A stretch of DNA of 14,242 nucleotides from an uncultured Lachnospiraceae bacterium (GCA_910577445.1 CAJTMZ010000104.1:1-14242), one strand, 5' to 3'; positions 5,663-13,084 are shown, numbered from the stretch's first letter. Program-made: numbers and translations. Notes: generated by a model not told the origin, from the letters alone.

Positions 5663-6979
5663 GTGGCAAGATTAACATTTGTAGGGGGGATTCATCCTTA
5701 CGACGGGAAAGATTTGTCGAAGGATAAACCGATTAAGGAAGTGTTACCCAAGGGAGATTTGGTGTACCCTTTGTCGCAGCATATCGGCGCCCCGGCGAAA
5801 GCGATTGTCAAAAAGGGAGACAGGGTGCTTGTCGGACAGAAAATAGCGGAAGCGGGGGGTTTTGTGTCCGCGCCGGTATATGCAACCGTTTCGGGAAAGG
5901 TGAAGGCGGTTGAGCCAAGGCGCGTGGTGACGGGCGATTTGGTGATGAGTGTCGTGGTTGAAAACGATAAACTCTATGAAGAAGCCGACAGGCCGGAACC
6001 TGCACCTTTCGAGGAGCTTACCAGAGAGGATAAGATAAACCTTATCAGGGAAGCCGGAATCGTGGGCATGGGCGGCGCGGGGTTTCCCACGGCGGTGAAG
6101 CTCTCTCCCAAAGAGCCGGAAAAAATAGAATATGTGATTGTAAACTGTGCGGAGTGCGAGCCTTATCTGACCTCAGACTACCGGAAAATGTTGGAGGAGC
6201 CGAGGGAGCTGATTGGCGGCCTTAAAGTGATTTTGAGTTTATTTGAAAACGCCAGGGGGATTCTGGCGGTGGAGGATAATAAGCCGAACTGCATTTCCAA
6301 GTTAAAGCGCCTTACCAAAAACGAAAATAAAATAACGGTGAAGGCCCTGAAAACCAAATATCCCCAGGGCTCCGAGCGCCAGCTCATCTATGCGGCCACG
6401 GGACGGGCCATTAATTCTTCCATGCTTCCGGCTGACGCGGGATGCGTGGTGAACAACGTGGATACGGTGATTGCCGTTTATAACGCGGTGACTTACGGGG
6501 AGCCGTTAATGTACAGAATCGTGACGGTGACGGGAGACGCCATTGCCGCCCCGCAGAATTTCAAGGTCAGAATCGGCACTAATTACCACGAGCTGGTGGA
6601 GGAGGCCGGGGGCTTTAAGCAGCAGCCTGTGAAGATTATTTCCGGCGGCCCCATGATGGGATTTGGCATTTTCGATTTGGACGTGCCCACCACCAAGACC
6701 TCCTCGGCGCTTTTGTGTCTTACAAAGGACGAGGTTTCCGCAATGGAGCCCAGCGCCTGCATTAACTGCGGGAAATGCGCGGAGGTATGTCCGGGGCGTG
6801 TGGTTCCACGGAAGCTTGCGGATTACGCGGAGCATTATGACGAAGAGGCGTTTTTAAAGAACGACGGCATGGAGTGCTGCGAGTGCGGGTGCTGCAGTTA
6901 TATCTGCCCGGCGAAACGTCCGCTGACCCAGGTGATTAAATCCATGCGCAAAATGCAGCTTGCTAAAAAGAAAAAATAA
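5663..6979 (+). CDS. rnfC: Rnf complex subunit RnfC (NADH-binding, FMN and 4Fe-4S)
   Basis: Cytoplasmic-face subunit of the ion-translocating ferredoxin:NAD+ oxidoreductase. It carries the NAD(H) site with FMN and two [4Fe-4S] clusters. The 438-residue product opens with the RnfC N-terminal block (GGIHPYDGK), has a glycine-rich flavin/NADH-binding loop at about 132-140 (GIVGMGGAG) and NCAECEPYLTSDYR at about 161-174. Two ferredoxin-type motifs follow near the C-terminus: CINCGKCAEVCP (about 366-377) and CCECGCCSYICP (about 405-416). It is a compact form without the long Ala/Lys-rich C-terminal repeats of gamma-proteobacterial RnfC. The GTG start at 5663 is preceded by an AAGGGA-type site and lands on the conserved N-terminus. 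It is the first gene of the operon. Confidence 0.97.
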   Translation: MARLTFVGGIHPYDGKDLSKDKPIKEVLPKGDLVYPLSQHIGAPAKAIVKKGDRVLVGQKIAEAGGFVSAPVYATVSGKVKAVEPRRVVTGDLVMSVVVENDKLYEEADRPEPAPFEELTREDKINLIREAGIVGMGGAGFPTAVKLSPKEPEKIEYVIVNCAECEPYLTSDYRKMLEEPRELIGGLKVILSLFENARGILAVEDNKPNCISKLKRLTKNENKITVKALKTKYPQGSERQLIYAATGRAINSSMLPADAGCVVNNVDTVIAVYNAVTYGEPLMYRIVTVTGDAIAAPQNFKVRIGTNYHELVEEAGGFKQQPVKIISGGPMMGFGIFDLDVPTTKTSSALLCLTKDEVSAMEPSACINCGKCAEVCPGRVVPRKLADYAEHYDEEAFLKNDGMECCECGCCSYICPAKRPLTQVIKSMRKMQLAKKKK

Positions 6980-6981
6980 CA

Positions 6982-6996
6982 TTCAGTGGAACTGAA
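6982..6996 (+). repeat. small perfect inverted repeat between rnfC and rnfD
   Basis: TTCAGT (6982-6987) and ACTGAA (6991-6996) are separated by three bases, in the 31-base gap directly before the rnfD ribosome binding site. It could fold in the mRNA and tune rnfD translation or mRNA ends; there is no T run. Chance is possible for so short a stem. Confidence 0.35.
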
Positions 6997-7010
6997 AATG
7001 GAGGAGAGTA

Positions 7011-7943
7011 ATGAGCGATTTGATGAAGGTTTCCTCCAATCCGCATATAAGGTCAAAGGTTACTTCCGGCAACATTATGCTTGCGGTGGTAATTGCGCTG
7101 CTTCCGGCGGCGGGCTTTGGAATTTATAATTTCGGATTGGACGCGCTTATATTAATATTGATTACCGTGGCAGCCACCGTGCTGACGGAATTTCTTTACG
7201 AGAAGCTGATGCATAAGAAAGTGACGATAGGCGATTTTTCGGCGGTGGTGACCGGCCTTTTGCTGGCGCTGAACCTTCCGCCGGCCGCACCCTGGTGGAT
7301 TGGCGTCATCGGCGGGGTTTTTGCCATACTGGTGGTAAAAATGCTCTTCGGCGGACTGGGGCAGAATTTTATGAATCCGGCGCTGGGGGCAAGATGTTTC
7401 CTGCTGATATCCTACACGTCGATTATGTGTAACTTCGACTGCGACGCGTACACGGGGCCTACGCCTCTTGCCAGCTTAAAAGCGGGAGAGGGCGTGAATA
7501 TTCTCGATATGGTAATCGGAAAGACGGGAGGAACCATCGGGGAAACCTCCATGATTGCCATTGTGGTGGGAGCCTGTTTTCTGATTCTCTTAGGCGTGAT
7601 TGATTTGAAGATTTCGGGAAGCTATATAGTAACTTTTGTACTCTTTATCGTGCTTTTCGGCGGACACGGACCGGACCCGGCATATGTCAGCGCCCATCTT
7701 TCCGGCGGCGGCCTGATGCTGGGAGCGTTCTTTATGGCGACGGACTATGTGACAAGACCAATTACCTCAAAAGGGCAGTATGTGTACGGCGTGATTCTCG
7801 GTATTTTAACGGGAATTTTCAGGATTTTCGGCCCCTCGGCGGAAGGCGTATCCTACGCGATTATTCTGGGAAATCTGCTGGTCCCTCTGATTGAAAAGCT
7901 GACGATGCCCAAAGCGTTCGGAAAAGGAGGGAAAAGAGCATGA
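7011..7943 (+). CDS. rnfD: Rnf complex subunit RnfD (membrane, covalent FMN)
   Basis: Integral membrane subunit that carries electrons and takes part in ion transport in the Rnf complex. The 310-residue product has many hydrophobic helices. It includes SSNPHIRSK near the N-terminus, TGLLLALNLPP at about 81-91 and GGLGQNFMNPALGARCF at about 114-130, all RnfD/NqrB family features. The covalent FMN is expected on Thr151 in TGPTPLA (148-154). The family motif is usually written S/D-G-A-T, so Pro replaces Ala here, but the acceptor Thr is present. Flavinylation would be done by an ApbE such as the one at 11929-12957. GGAGGAG lies a few bases before the ATG. The stop overlaps the rnfG start in ATGA at 7940-7943, so translation is coupled. 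Confidence 0.96.
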   Translation: MSDLMKVSSNPHIRSKVTSGNIMLAVVIALLPAAGFGIYNFGLDALILILITVAATVLTEFLYEKLMHKKVTIGDFSAVVTGLLLALNLPPAAPWWIGVIGGVFAILVVKMLFGGLGQNFMNPALGARCFLLISYTSIMCNFDCDAYTGPTPLASLKAGEGVNILDMVIGKTGGTIGETSMIAIVVGACFLILLGVIDLKISGSYIVTFVLFIVLFGGHGPDPAYVSAHLSGGGLMLGAFFMATDYVTRPITSKGQYVYGVILGILTGIFRIFGPSAEGVSYAIILGNLLVPLIEKLTMPKAFGKGGKRA

Positions 7944-8557
7944 AAAATATGATAAAAGATGCCGCCGTCCTTTTGGTTATCACCCTGTTTTCCGGATTGA
8001 TTCTCGGGGTGGTTTATCAGATTACCAAAGAGCCTATCGCGAAAGCGGAGGCGGAAGCGGCAAGAGCCGCCTAAGTTTTTCCGGACGCCTTAGAGTTTGA
8101 GCCGATAGAGGAAGCCAAAACAGAAGAAATTGGGGAGGAGCCCCAGTGGACGGAGGCGGGCTTTTCCGGGGTTTCCATAGAAAACGTACTGGAAGCGCGG
8201 GACGGGAACGGAACGAAGATGGGCTATGTGCTTACCGTCATAAGCCATGAAGGCTACGGCGGGGATATCACTTTTACCATGGGAATCGGCAATGACGGAA
8301 CGTTAAACGGAATTTCCATTTTGAAGATTACGGAGACTGCCGGACTTGGCATGAGAGCCGAGGAGGACTTAAAGCCGCAGTTTGCGGGAAAGAATGTTTC
8401 CGCTTTTACTTACACCAAGACGGGGGCGGCTTCCGAAAATCAAATTGACGCCATCAGCGGCGCCACAATTACCACAAACGCCGTTACCACGGCGGTAAAC
8501 GGGGGCCTGTATTATTTTCAGACATGGTTAGGAGGCGGTGGAAATGAAGCAGAATAG
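7940..8557 (+). pseudogene. rnfG: Rnf complex subunit RnfG, interrupted by an in-frame TAA
   Basis: RnfG is a membrane-anchored, extracytoplasmic FMN-carrying electron carrier. The frame opens at 7940 with GGAGG (7926-7930) upstream and encodes one N-terminal transmembrane segment (about residues 8-27). It then meets TAA at 8072-8074 (codon 45), directly before VFPDA, a conserved block. Beyond the stop the same frame runs uninterrupted to 8557. It contains the FMN-binding domain with AGLGMRAEED and the acceptor motif SGATITT (Thr at codon 176). RnfG relatives usually have a Tyr-containing stretch before VFPDA, so one base change from TAT or TAC, or loss of three bases from TACAAA, would explain the stop. 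The first downstream ATG (8219) lacks the membrane anchor. TAA ends other genes here, so codon reassignment is unlikely. A real null, a sequencing error or readthrough cannot be separated from the sequence alone. Confidence 0.9.
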
Positions 8558-9407
8558 TATATCGGAACGGCTGATAAACGGACTTATCAGAGAAAATCCC
8601 ACGTTTGTACTGATGCTTGGGATGTGTCCCACGCTGGCGGTTACCACCTCGGCGGTAAACGGTCTGGGAATGGGGCTTACCACCATGGTGGTGCTCGCGC
8701 TGAGCAACATGTTTATCTCTCTTTTGAGAAAAGTAATCCCTGACAAGGTCAGGATTCCGGCGTTTATTGTGATAATTGCCTCTTTCGTAACGGTGGTGGA
8801 GCTTTTGCTGAAAGCCTTTATCCCCTTTTTATACGATGCCCTGGGGCTTTATATCCCTCTTATTGTTGTAAACTGTATCATTTTAGGGCGGGCGGAAGCC
8901 TATGCGTCCAAAAACGGCGTGGCTCTCTCTCTTTTTGACGGCGTGGGTATGGGGCTTGGATTTACGGTGGCCCTGACAATAATCGGCGCGGTCAGGGAAA
9001 TTCTGGGAGCGGGCGAGGTGTTCGGACTTGCGGTTATGCCGGAGAGCTATGTGCCCTGCAGCATCTTCGTGATGGCGCCGGGAGCGTTCTTTGTACTGGC
9101 GGTGCTGACGGCTATTCAGAATAAGGTGAAGATTGCCGGGGAGAAGAAAGGAAAGGATATGTCCAAAGTCCAGTCGGGCTGCGGATTTGACTGTATGAAC
9201 TGCGGTGAAGCGGGCTGCAGCAGCCGGCGGGAGGAGCAAAAGCAAACGGCTAAGGAGCCGGATTTGGAAGTGATTGAAATCACGGACGACGAAGACGAGC
9301 CGATAAACGGGAAGGCTATGCCGGAAGCTAAGGCTGCGCCGGAGGAGGGACCAAAGGCTATGTCGGAGACTATGCAAAAGGAAAAGGAGGAAGAGAGTAA
9401 TGGTTAA
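8544..9407 (+). CDS. rnfE: Rnf complex subunit RnfE (membrane) with Cys-containing C-terminal tail
   Basis: Integral membrane subunit paired with RnfA; in Rnf/Nqr structures the pair holds a [2Fe-2S] cluster with cysteines in inverted half-helices. The 287-residue product has the conserved MCPTLAVTT (Cys28) and VNCIILGRAEA (Cys111), with hydrophobic helices to about residue 193. About 90 residues follow as an unusual hydrophilic tail. It begins with four cysteines spaced C-x3-C-x2-C-x4-C (213, 217, 220, 225) and continues acidic and Ala/Met/Glu-rich. Typical RnfE proteins end near 200-230 residues. The ATG at 8544 is chosen over the GTG at 8538 because GGAGG (8531-8535) is then eight bases away. 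It overlaps rnfG by 14 bases and rnfA by 8. Confidence 0.96.
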   Translation: MKQNSISERLINGLIRENPTFVLMLGMCPTLAVTTSAVNGLGMGLTTMVVLALSNMFISLLRKVIPDKVRIPAFIVIIASFVTVVELLLKAFIPFLYDALGLYIPLIVVNCIILGRAEAYASKNGVALSLFDGVGMGLGFTVALTIIGAVREILGAGEVFGLAVMPESYVPCSIFVMAPGAFFVLAVLTAIQNKVKIAGEKKGKDMSKVQSGCGFDCMNCGEAGCSSRREEQKQTAKEPDLEVIEITDDEDEPINGKAMPEAKAAPEEGPKAMSETMQKEKEEESNG

Positions 9408-9978
9408 GGATTTGCTGATTATATTAATTTCATCCTCGCTGGTAAGCAATGTGGTCTTGAGCCAGTTTCTGGGCCTGTGCCCTTTCCTTGGCGTGTCGAA
9501 GAAAACCAGTACGGCGGCGGGAATGGGAACGGCGGTTATTTTCGTTATCACGCTGGCTTCCGCCGTGGCGGGGGCAATATACAAGTACATACTGTACCCC
9601 TTTGATTTGACGTATCTGCAGACGATTGTGTTTATTCTGGTAATCGCCGCGCTGGTGCAGTTTGTGGAAATGTTTCTGAAGAAATTTGTGAAATCACTGT
9701 ATCAGGCGCTGGGTGTGTATCTTCCTCTGATTACCACCAACTGTGCGGTTCTTGGCGTGGCGCTCACAAACGTACAGAAAAATTACGGGATTTTAACAGG
9801 CATCGTGAACGGTTTCGCCACGGCGGCGGGCTTTACCATTGCCATTGTCATTCTGGCCGGTATCAGGGAAAAAATGGAATACAACGATATTCCGGAATCC
9901 TTTAAGGGAATGCCCATCGTTCTGGTTACGGCGGGACTGATGGCGATTGCGTTCTGTGGTTTTTCAGGTCTGCTGTAA
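9400..9978 (+). CDS. rnfA: Rnf complex subunit RnfA (membrane)
   Basis: Six-helix membrane subunit, inverted-topology partner of RnfE. The 192-residue product has the family hallmarks SQFLGLCPFLGVSKK (Cys27) and LITTNCAVLGVAL (Cys115). With the equivalent RnfE cysteines these provide the four ligands of the membrane-embedded [2Fe-2S] cluster that carries electrons across the membrane. Length is typical. AAGGAGG lies within the end of rnfE and the genes overlap by 8 bp, so translation is coupled. rnfB follows after 52 bases. Confidence 0.97.
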   Translation: MVKDLLIILISSSLVSNVVLSQFLGLCPFLGVSKKTSTAAGMGTAVIFVITLASAVAGAIYKYILYPFDLTYLQTIVFILVIAALVQFVEMFLKKFVKSLYQALGVYLPLITTNCAVLGVALTNVQKNYGILTGIVNGFATAAGFTIAIVILAGIREKMEYNDIPESFKGMPIVLVTAGLMAIAFCGFSGLL

Positions 9979-10030
9979 ACCGGCGTTATGCGGGTTGATG
10001 CGGCAGCGGAATGAAGATAGGAGGAGCTAA

Positions 10031-10828
10031 ATGAACATAACAGGCGTTTTATTGGCGGTGGCAGTAGTAGGCGGTGTGGGTCTTTTCATCGGCCTGTTTC
10101 TGGGCATTGCGGCCATTAAGTTTAAAGTGGAGGTAGACGAAAAGGAAGAGGCGATTTTAGCGGCGCTTCCGGGCAATAACTGCGGCGGATGCGGTTTTCC
10201 GGGCTGCAGCGGTCTGGCGGCGGCTATCGCAAAGGGAGAAGCGGCGGTAAACGCCTGTCCCGTGGGCGGAGAGCCGGTGGGAAAAACGATTGCAAAAATC
10301 TGCGGCGTGGAGGCCGGGGAGAGCGTTCGGATGACCGCCTTTGTGAAATGTCAGGGGGATTGTGACAAAACAAGCCTTGACTATGAATATTGCGGGATTG
10401 AGGACTGCCGGATGCTTTCCTTTGTGCCGAACGGCGGCGCAAAAAGCTGCAACTACGGATGTCTTGGTTTCGGAAGCTGCGTAAAGGCATGTCCCTTTGA
10501 CGCGGTTCATGTGGAAAACGGCGTGGCCGTGGTGGATAAGGAGAAGTGCAAAGCCTGCGGCAAATGCGTGGAGGTATGTCCCAAGCATCTGATATCCCTG
10601 ATTCCTTATGACGCAAAGTACACGGTGGCATGTAATTCCAAGGACAAAGGACCGGTCACCATGAAAGGGTGCGACGTGGGCTGCATCGGCTGTCAGCTCT
10701 GCAAGAAAAACTGTCCGGAGGGAGCGGTAAACGTGGCGGATTTCAATGCGGAAATCGATTACGAAAAATGCTCCGGCTGCGGGAGCTGCGCGGAAAAATG
10801 TCCGAGAAAATCCATTATCGCCCACTGA
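10031..10828 (+). CDS. rnfB: Rnf complex subunit RnfB (ferredoxin-type polyferredoxin)
   Basis: Electron-entry subunit that accepts electrons from reduced ferredoxin. The 265-residue product has an N-terminal membrane anchor (about 5-28), then the RnfB-specific cluster motif NNCGGCGFPGCSG with Cys51, 54, 59 and 76. Further cysteine-rich ferredoxin motifs follow: about 140-154 (CNYGCLGFGSCVKACP), 173-183 (CKACGKCVEVCP), 214-228 (CDVGCIGCQLCKKNCP) and 247-257 (CSGCGSCAEKCP). That suggests several [4Fe-4S] clusters. GGAGGAG lies just before the ATG. No terminator is visible in the 55 bases before the next gene, so the reductase at 10884 is probably on the same transcript. Confidence 0.97.
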   Translation: MNITGVLLAVAVVGGVGLFIGLFLGIAAIKFKVEVDEKEEAILAALPGNNCGGCGFPGCSGLAAAIAKGEAAVNACPVGGEPVGKTIAKICGVEAGESVRMTAFVKCQGDCDKTSLDYEYCGIEDCRMLSFVPNGGAKSCNYGCLGFGSCVKACPFDAVHVENGVAVVDKEKCKACGKCVEVCPKHLISLIPYDAKYTVACNSKDKGPVTMKGCDVGCIGCQLCKKNCPEGAVNVADFNAEIDYEKCSGCGSCAEKCPRKSIIAH

Positions 10829-10883
10829 CCTTGCAGACGGTGCGCAGGGAGTGTGAAGGCGGAATTTCAGCAAGGAGGAGAGC

Positions 10884-11924
10884 ATGACTGAGAATAAAGT
10901 TCTGGTGAGACTTGGCAGTACGGAAATCGTGGTGGATAAAAACGGTTTCGGCACGCTTCCCATTCAGAGAATCAGCGACGGGGAAGCCGTGAAGCTGCTT
11001 TATAAGGCATATGAAGGCGGGATTCGTTTCTTTGATACCGCAAGAGGGTACACCGACAGCGAGCATAAACTGGGTCTTGCCTTTGAGAAAATCAGGGAGA
11101 AGATTTATATTGCAACCAAATCCGCCGCAAAGACGGGCGAGGATATGAAAAAGGATTTGGCCAAAAGTCTTGAAATGCTGCGGACAGATTATATTGATAT
11201 TTACCAGTTCCATAATCCGGCCATCTGTCCCAGGCCCGGGGACGGAAGCGGCCTTTACGAGGCGGCCATGGAGGCAAAGGAGGCCGGGAAAATCCGTCAT
11301 ATCGGCATCACCAACCACAGACTGGGCGTGGCGGCAGAGGCAATTGAGAGCGGCCTGTACGAAACGCTGCAGTTCCCCTTATGTTATCTGGCCTCTGAAA
11401 AGGATGAGGAGCTGGTGGAGAAGTGTAAGAAAGCGGATATGGGATTTATCGCCATGAAATCGCTTTCCGGCGGTCTGATTGACAATTCGGCGGCCGCTTA
11501 TGCCTATGCGGCGCAGTTCGACAACGTGCTGCCCATCTGGGGCGTACAAAGAGAGAGCGAGCTGGATGAGTTTTTATCCTATATTGACAATCCGCCTGTG
11601 ATGACGGAAGAAATCCGAAAAGTGATTGAGAAGGACAGGGAAGAGCTGGCAGGGGATTTTTGCAGGGGCTGCGGTTACTGTATGCCATGCCCGGCGGGAA
11701 TTTCCATTAACGACTGCGCGAGAATGTCCCTGATGCTTCGCCGCGCGCCTTCCGAAAACTGGCTTACAGAAAAAGCGCAGGAAAAGATGAAAAAGATTGA
11801 AGACTGTCTGCACTGCAACCTTTGCAGGAGCAAATGTCCCTATGGGCTTGACACGCCAGCGCTTCTTGCAAAGAATCTGGAGGATTACAGAAACGTGCTG
11901 GCAGGTAAGGCCAGCGTAAAATAG
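10884..11924 (+). CDS. aldo/keto reductase fused to a 4Fe-4S ferredoxin-like domain
   Basis: The 346-residue product has an N-terminal aldo/keto reductase TIM barrel, about residues 1-235. All four catalytic positions are visible: Asp51 in FFDTA, Tyr56 in RGYTDSE, Lys79 in ATKSA and His110 in YQFHN. A C-terminal ferredoxin-like domain carries two cysteine clusters: CRGCGYCMPCP (Cys260, 263, 266, 269) and CLHCNLCRSKCP (Cys308, 311, 314, 318). Such fusions are common in anaerobes but their substrates are mostly unknown. Following rnfB closely, with a strong AGGAGGAG before the ATG, it may exchange electrons with the ferredoxin pool used by Rnf; that is inference. The stop lies only four bases from the stop of the convergent apbE, with no terminator seen between them. 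Confidence 0.92.
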   Translation: MTENKVLVRLGSTEIVVDKNGFGTLPIQRISDGEAVKLLYKAYEGGIRFFDTARGYTDSEHKLGLAFEKIREKIYIATKSAAKTGEDMKKDLAKSLEMLRTDYIDIYQFHNPAICPRPGDGSGLYEAAMEAKEAGKIRHIGITNHRLGVAAEAIESGLYETLQFPLCYLASEKDEELVEKCKKADMGFIAMKSLSGGLIDNSAAAYAYAAQFDNVLPIWGVQRESELDEFLSYIDNPPVMTEEIRKVIEKDREELAGDFCRGCGYCMPCPAGISINDCARMSLMLRRAPSENWLTEKAQEKMKKIEDCLHCNLCRSKCPYGLDTPALLAKNLEDYRNVLAGKASVK

Positions 11925-11928
11925 GGCG

Positions 11929-12957
11929 TCAGTCCACAGTGTCAGAAGCACAGTTCGCATAAAGAATCTGGCCGTCTTCCGTGACGAAAACAGCCTGAAT
12001 ATCCGGGTGGTTTTCCAGAAGGGAGACGGCCTTTTCATACCCTGAAATAAAGCAGAGTGTGGAGAGGGCGTCCGCTATTGCCGCGTCGGAGCTTATGATT
12101 GTCACCTGGGAGAGGCCGCTTTTTGCCGGATATCCCGTTTCGGTGGAAAGAATATGGTGATAACGCTGTCCGTCCTTTTCAAAGAAACGTTCATAATCAC
12201 CGGAGGAGACTACGCTTAAATCCAGGGCGTCCAGGACAAGGAGCGGCTCGCCCGCCGTATGAAAGGGGTCCCTGACGCCGACACGGAAAGGGGAACCGTC
12301 GGGACGGCTGCCGAGGGCTACGACATTTCCCCCAAGATTAATCAACGCGGAGGAAACGTTTTGGGACTGAAGGAAGTGCTTCATTTTGTCACCGATAAAT
12401 CCCTTGGCGATAAATCCCAGGTCAATCTGTGCTTTTGCGTCCGTAAGCCGCACTTCGTTTCCCTTTATTTCCACTAAATGCCAGCCCACATGTGTAAGCG
12501 CGTCCCGGATATCGCTTTTTTCAGGGACAATTTCCTGATTGCCGGAGCCGAAATTCCATAGCTGCGACAGGGAGCCGATAGTGGGGTCCACAAGGCCGTC
12601 AGAGAGCTCGGCGTAGTGTAAGGCGGTTTTTAGCAGGGCAAGGGTATCGTCGCTAACGGCGACATATTGTCCGCCGCTGTGGTTGATTTTCCAGATATCG
12701 CTGCCTTCCACGTTTGGGCTGAGAAGATTTTCATAGTGTTCGGCAAGAGCCATGCATTTACTCAGGATTTCTTCGGAGCCGTGGGAGTATATCCGGACGG
12801 AAATCACGGTATCAAAATAAAAACCGGTGGCTTCCAAAGGGGAGGAGCCCTTAAGAGAGCGGGAGCAGCCGGATAAGAAAAGGGCGCATATTAGGATAAG
12901 AAGGACAGAGAGCCGGAGCGGTTTTCTGAAAAAATTTACGGTGGAAAATGCGTGCAT
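11929..12957 (-). CDS. apbE: FAD:protein FMN transferase, ApbE lipoprotein
   Basis: Transfers FMN from FAD to a threonine of target proteins with Mg2+. RnfD and RnfG encoded alongside are the obvious targets. The product (342 residues from the chosen start) has a signal peptide ending in a lipobox LSGC (lipid-modified Cys31). ApbE motifs follow: DTVISVRIY, DPTIGSLSQLWNF, DLGFIAKGFIGDK, ALINLGGNVVALG and IADALSTLCF, whose Asp and Thr match the Mg2+ ligands known in ApbE/Ftp. The usual HxxDPxTGYP reads HHILSTETGYP. The ATG at 12957 is preferred over the one at 12963 because GGAGG is then eight bases upstream instead of two. It is convergent with the aldo/keto reductase gene and divergent from the GH25-like gene. 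Confidence 0.95.
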   Translation of the reverse strand: MHAFSTVNFFRKPLRLSVLLILICALFLSGCSRSLKGSSPLEATGFYFDTVISVRIYSHGSEEILSKCMALAEHYENLLSPNVEGSDIWKINHSGGQYVAVSDDTLALLKTALHYAELSDGLVDPTIGSLSQLWNFGSGNQEIVPEKSDIRDALTHVGWHLVEIKGNEVRLTDAKAQIDLGFIAKGFIGDKMKHFLQSQNVSSALINLGGNVVALGSRPDGSPFRVGVRDPFHTAGEPLLVLDALDLSVVSSGDYERFFEKDGQRYHHILSTETGYPAKSGLSQVTIISSDAAIADALSTLCFISGYEKAVSLLENHPDIQAVFVTEDGQILYANCASDTVD

Positions 12958-12978
12958 TCTCATAGCCTCCGTTGGTTC

Positions 12979-13007
12979 TTGTATTTGAAGCCGCTTTCGT
13001 GTATAAT
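12979..13007 (+). promoter_or_regulatory. candidate promoter for the GH25-like gene
   Basis: A perfect TATAAT (13002-13007) lies 17 bases after TTGTAT (12979-12984), which matches three of six -35 consensus bases. Transcription would start near 13014, giving a leader of about 70 bases. The -10 box is the left arm of an interrupted palindrome whose right arm holds a TATAAT in the opposite direction. Confidence 0.6.
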
Positions 13008-13043
13008 AAGCGGGACGCGCCGCGGCGCACTTATTTTATTATA
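13002..13043. repeat. 42-bp interrupted palindrome between apbE and the GH25-like gene
   Basis: Arms TATAATAA (13002-13009) and TTATTATA (13036-13043) are perfectly complementary and share their centre with a 12-bp perfect palindrome, GCGCCGCGGCGC (13017-13028). The 7-base stretches between arms and core do not pair. Each arm contains a -10 box, one for each strand. It could be a regulator binding site or a fold in both leaders. Confidence 0.6.
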
Positions 13044-13066
13044 TCGTCCGGCATCGTATTTGAAAA
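13038..13066 (-). promoter_or_regulatory. candidate promoter for apbE
   Basis: Read on the - strand: TTTTCA (13061-13066, four of six consensus bases), a 17-base spacer, TATAAT (13038-13043). Transcription would start near 13031 and run left through the palindrome and the opposing promoter toward apbE, so the two promoters face each other and overlap. Confidence 0.5.
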
Positions 13067-13084
13067 GAGAAAGTGGTGAGTTTC

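Noticed and set aside
8072..8074. Recoding of the rnfG stop as an amino acid (selenocysteine, pyrrolysine or altered code)
   Set aside because: The codon is TAA, not TGA or TAG, and TAA is used as a normal stop by cmk, the S1 gene, rnfC and rnfA in this window.
8219..8557. A separate small FMN-binding protein gene starting at the ATG at 8219
   Set aside because: It is the C-terminal part of rnfG in the same frame, has no good ribosome binding site, and would lack the membrane anchor needed for the domain to act outside the membrane.
8883..9590. 235-codon open frame on the - strand opposite rnfE and rnfA
   Set aside because: The translation is low-complexity, Arg/His/Leu-rich and without domains, and both opposing genes are certain.
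10157..10963. 268-codon open frame on the - strand opposite rnfB
   Set aside because: It lies antisense to a clear cysteine-motif protein in a coupled operon and its translation shows no recognisable domain; it is a by-product of GC-rich codon use.
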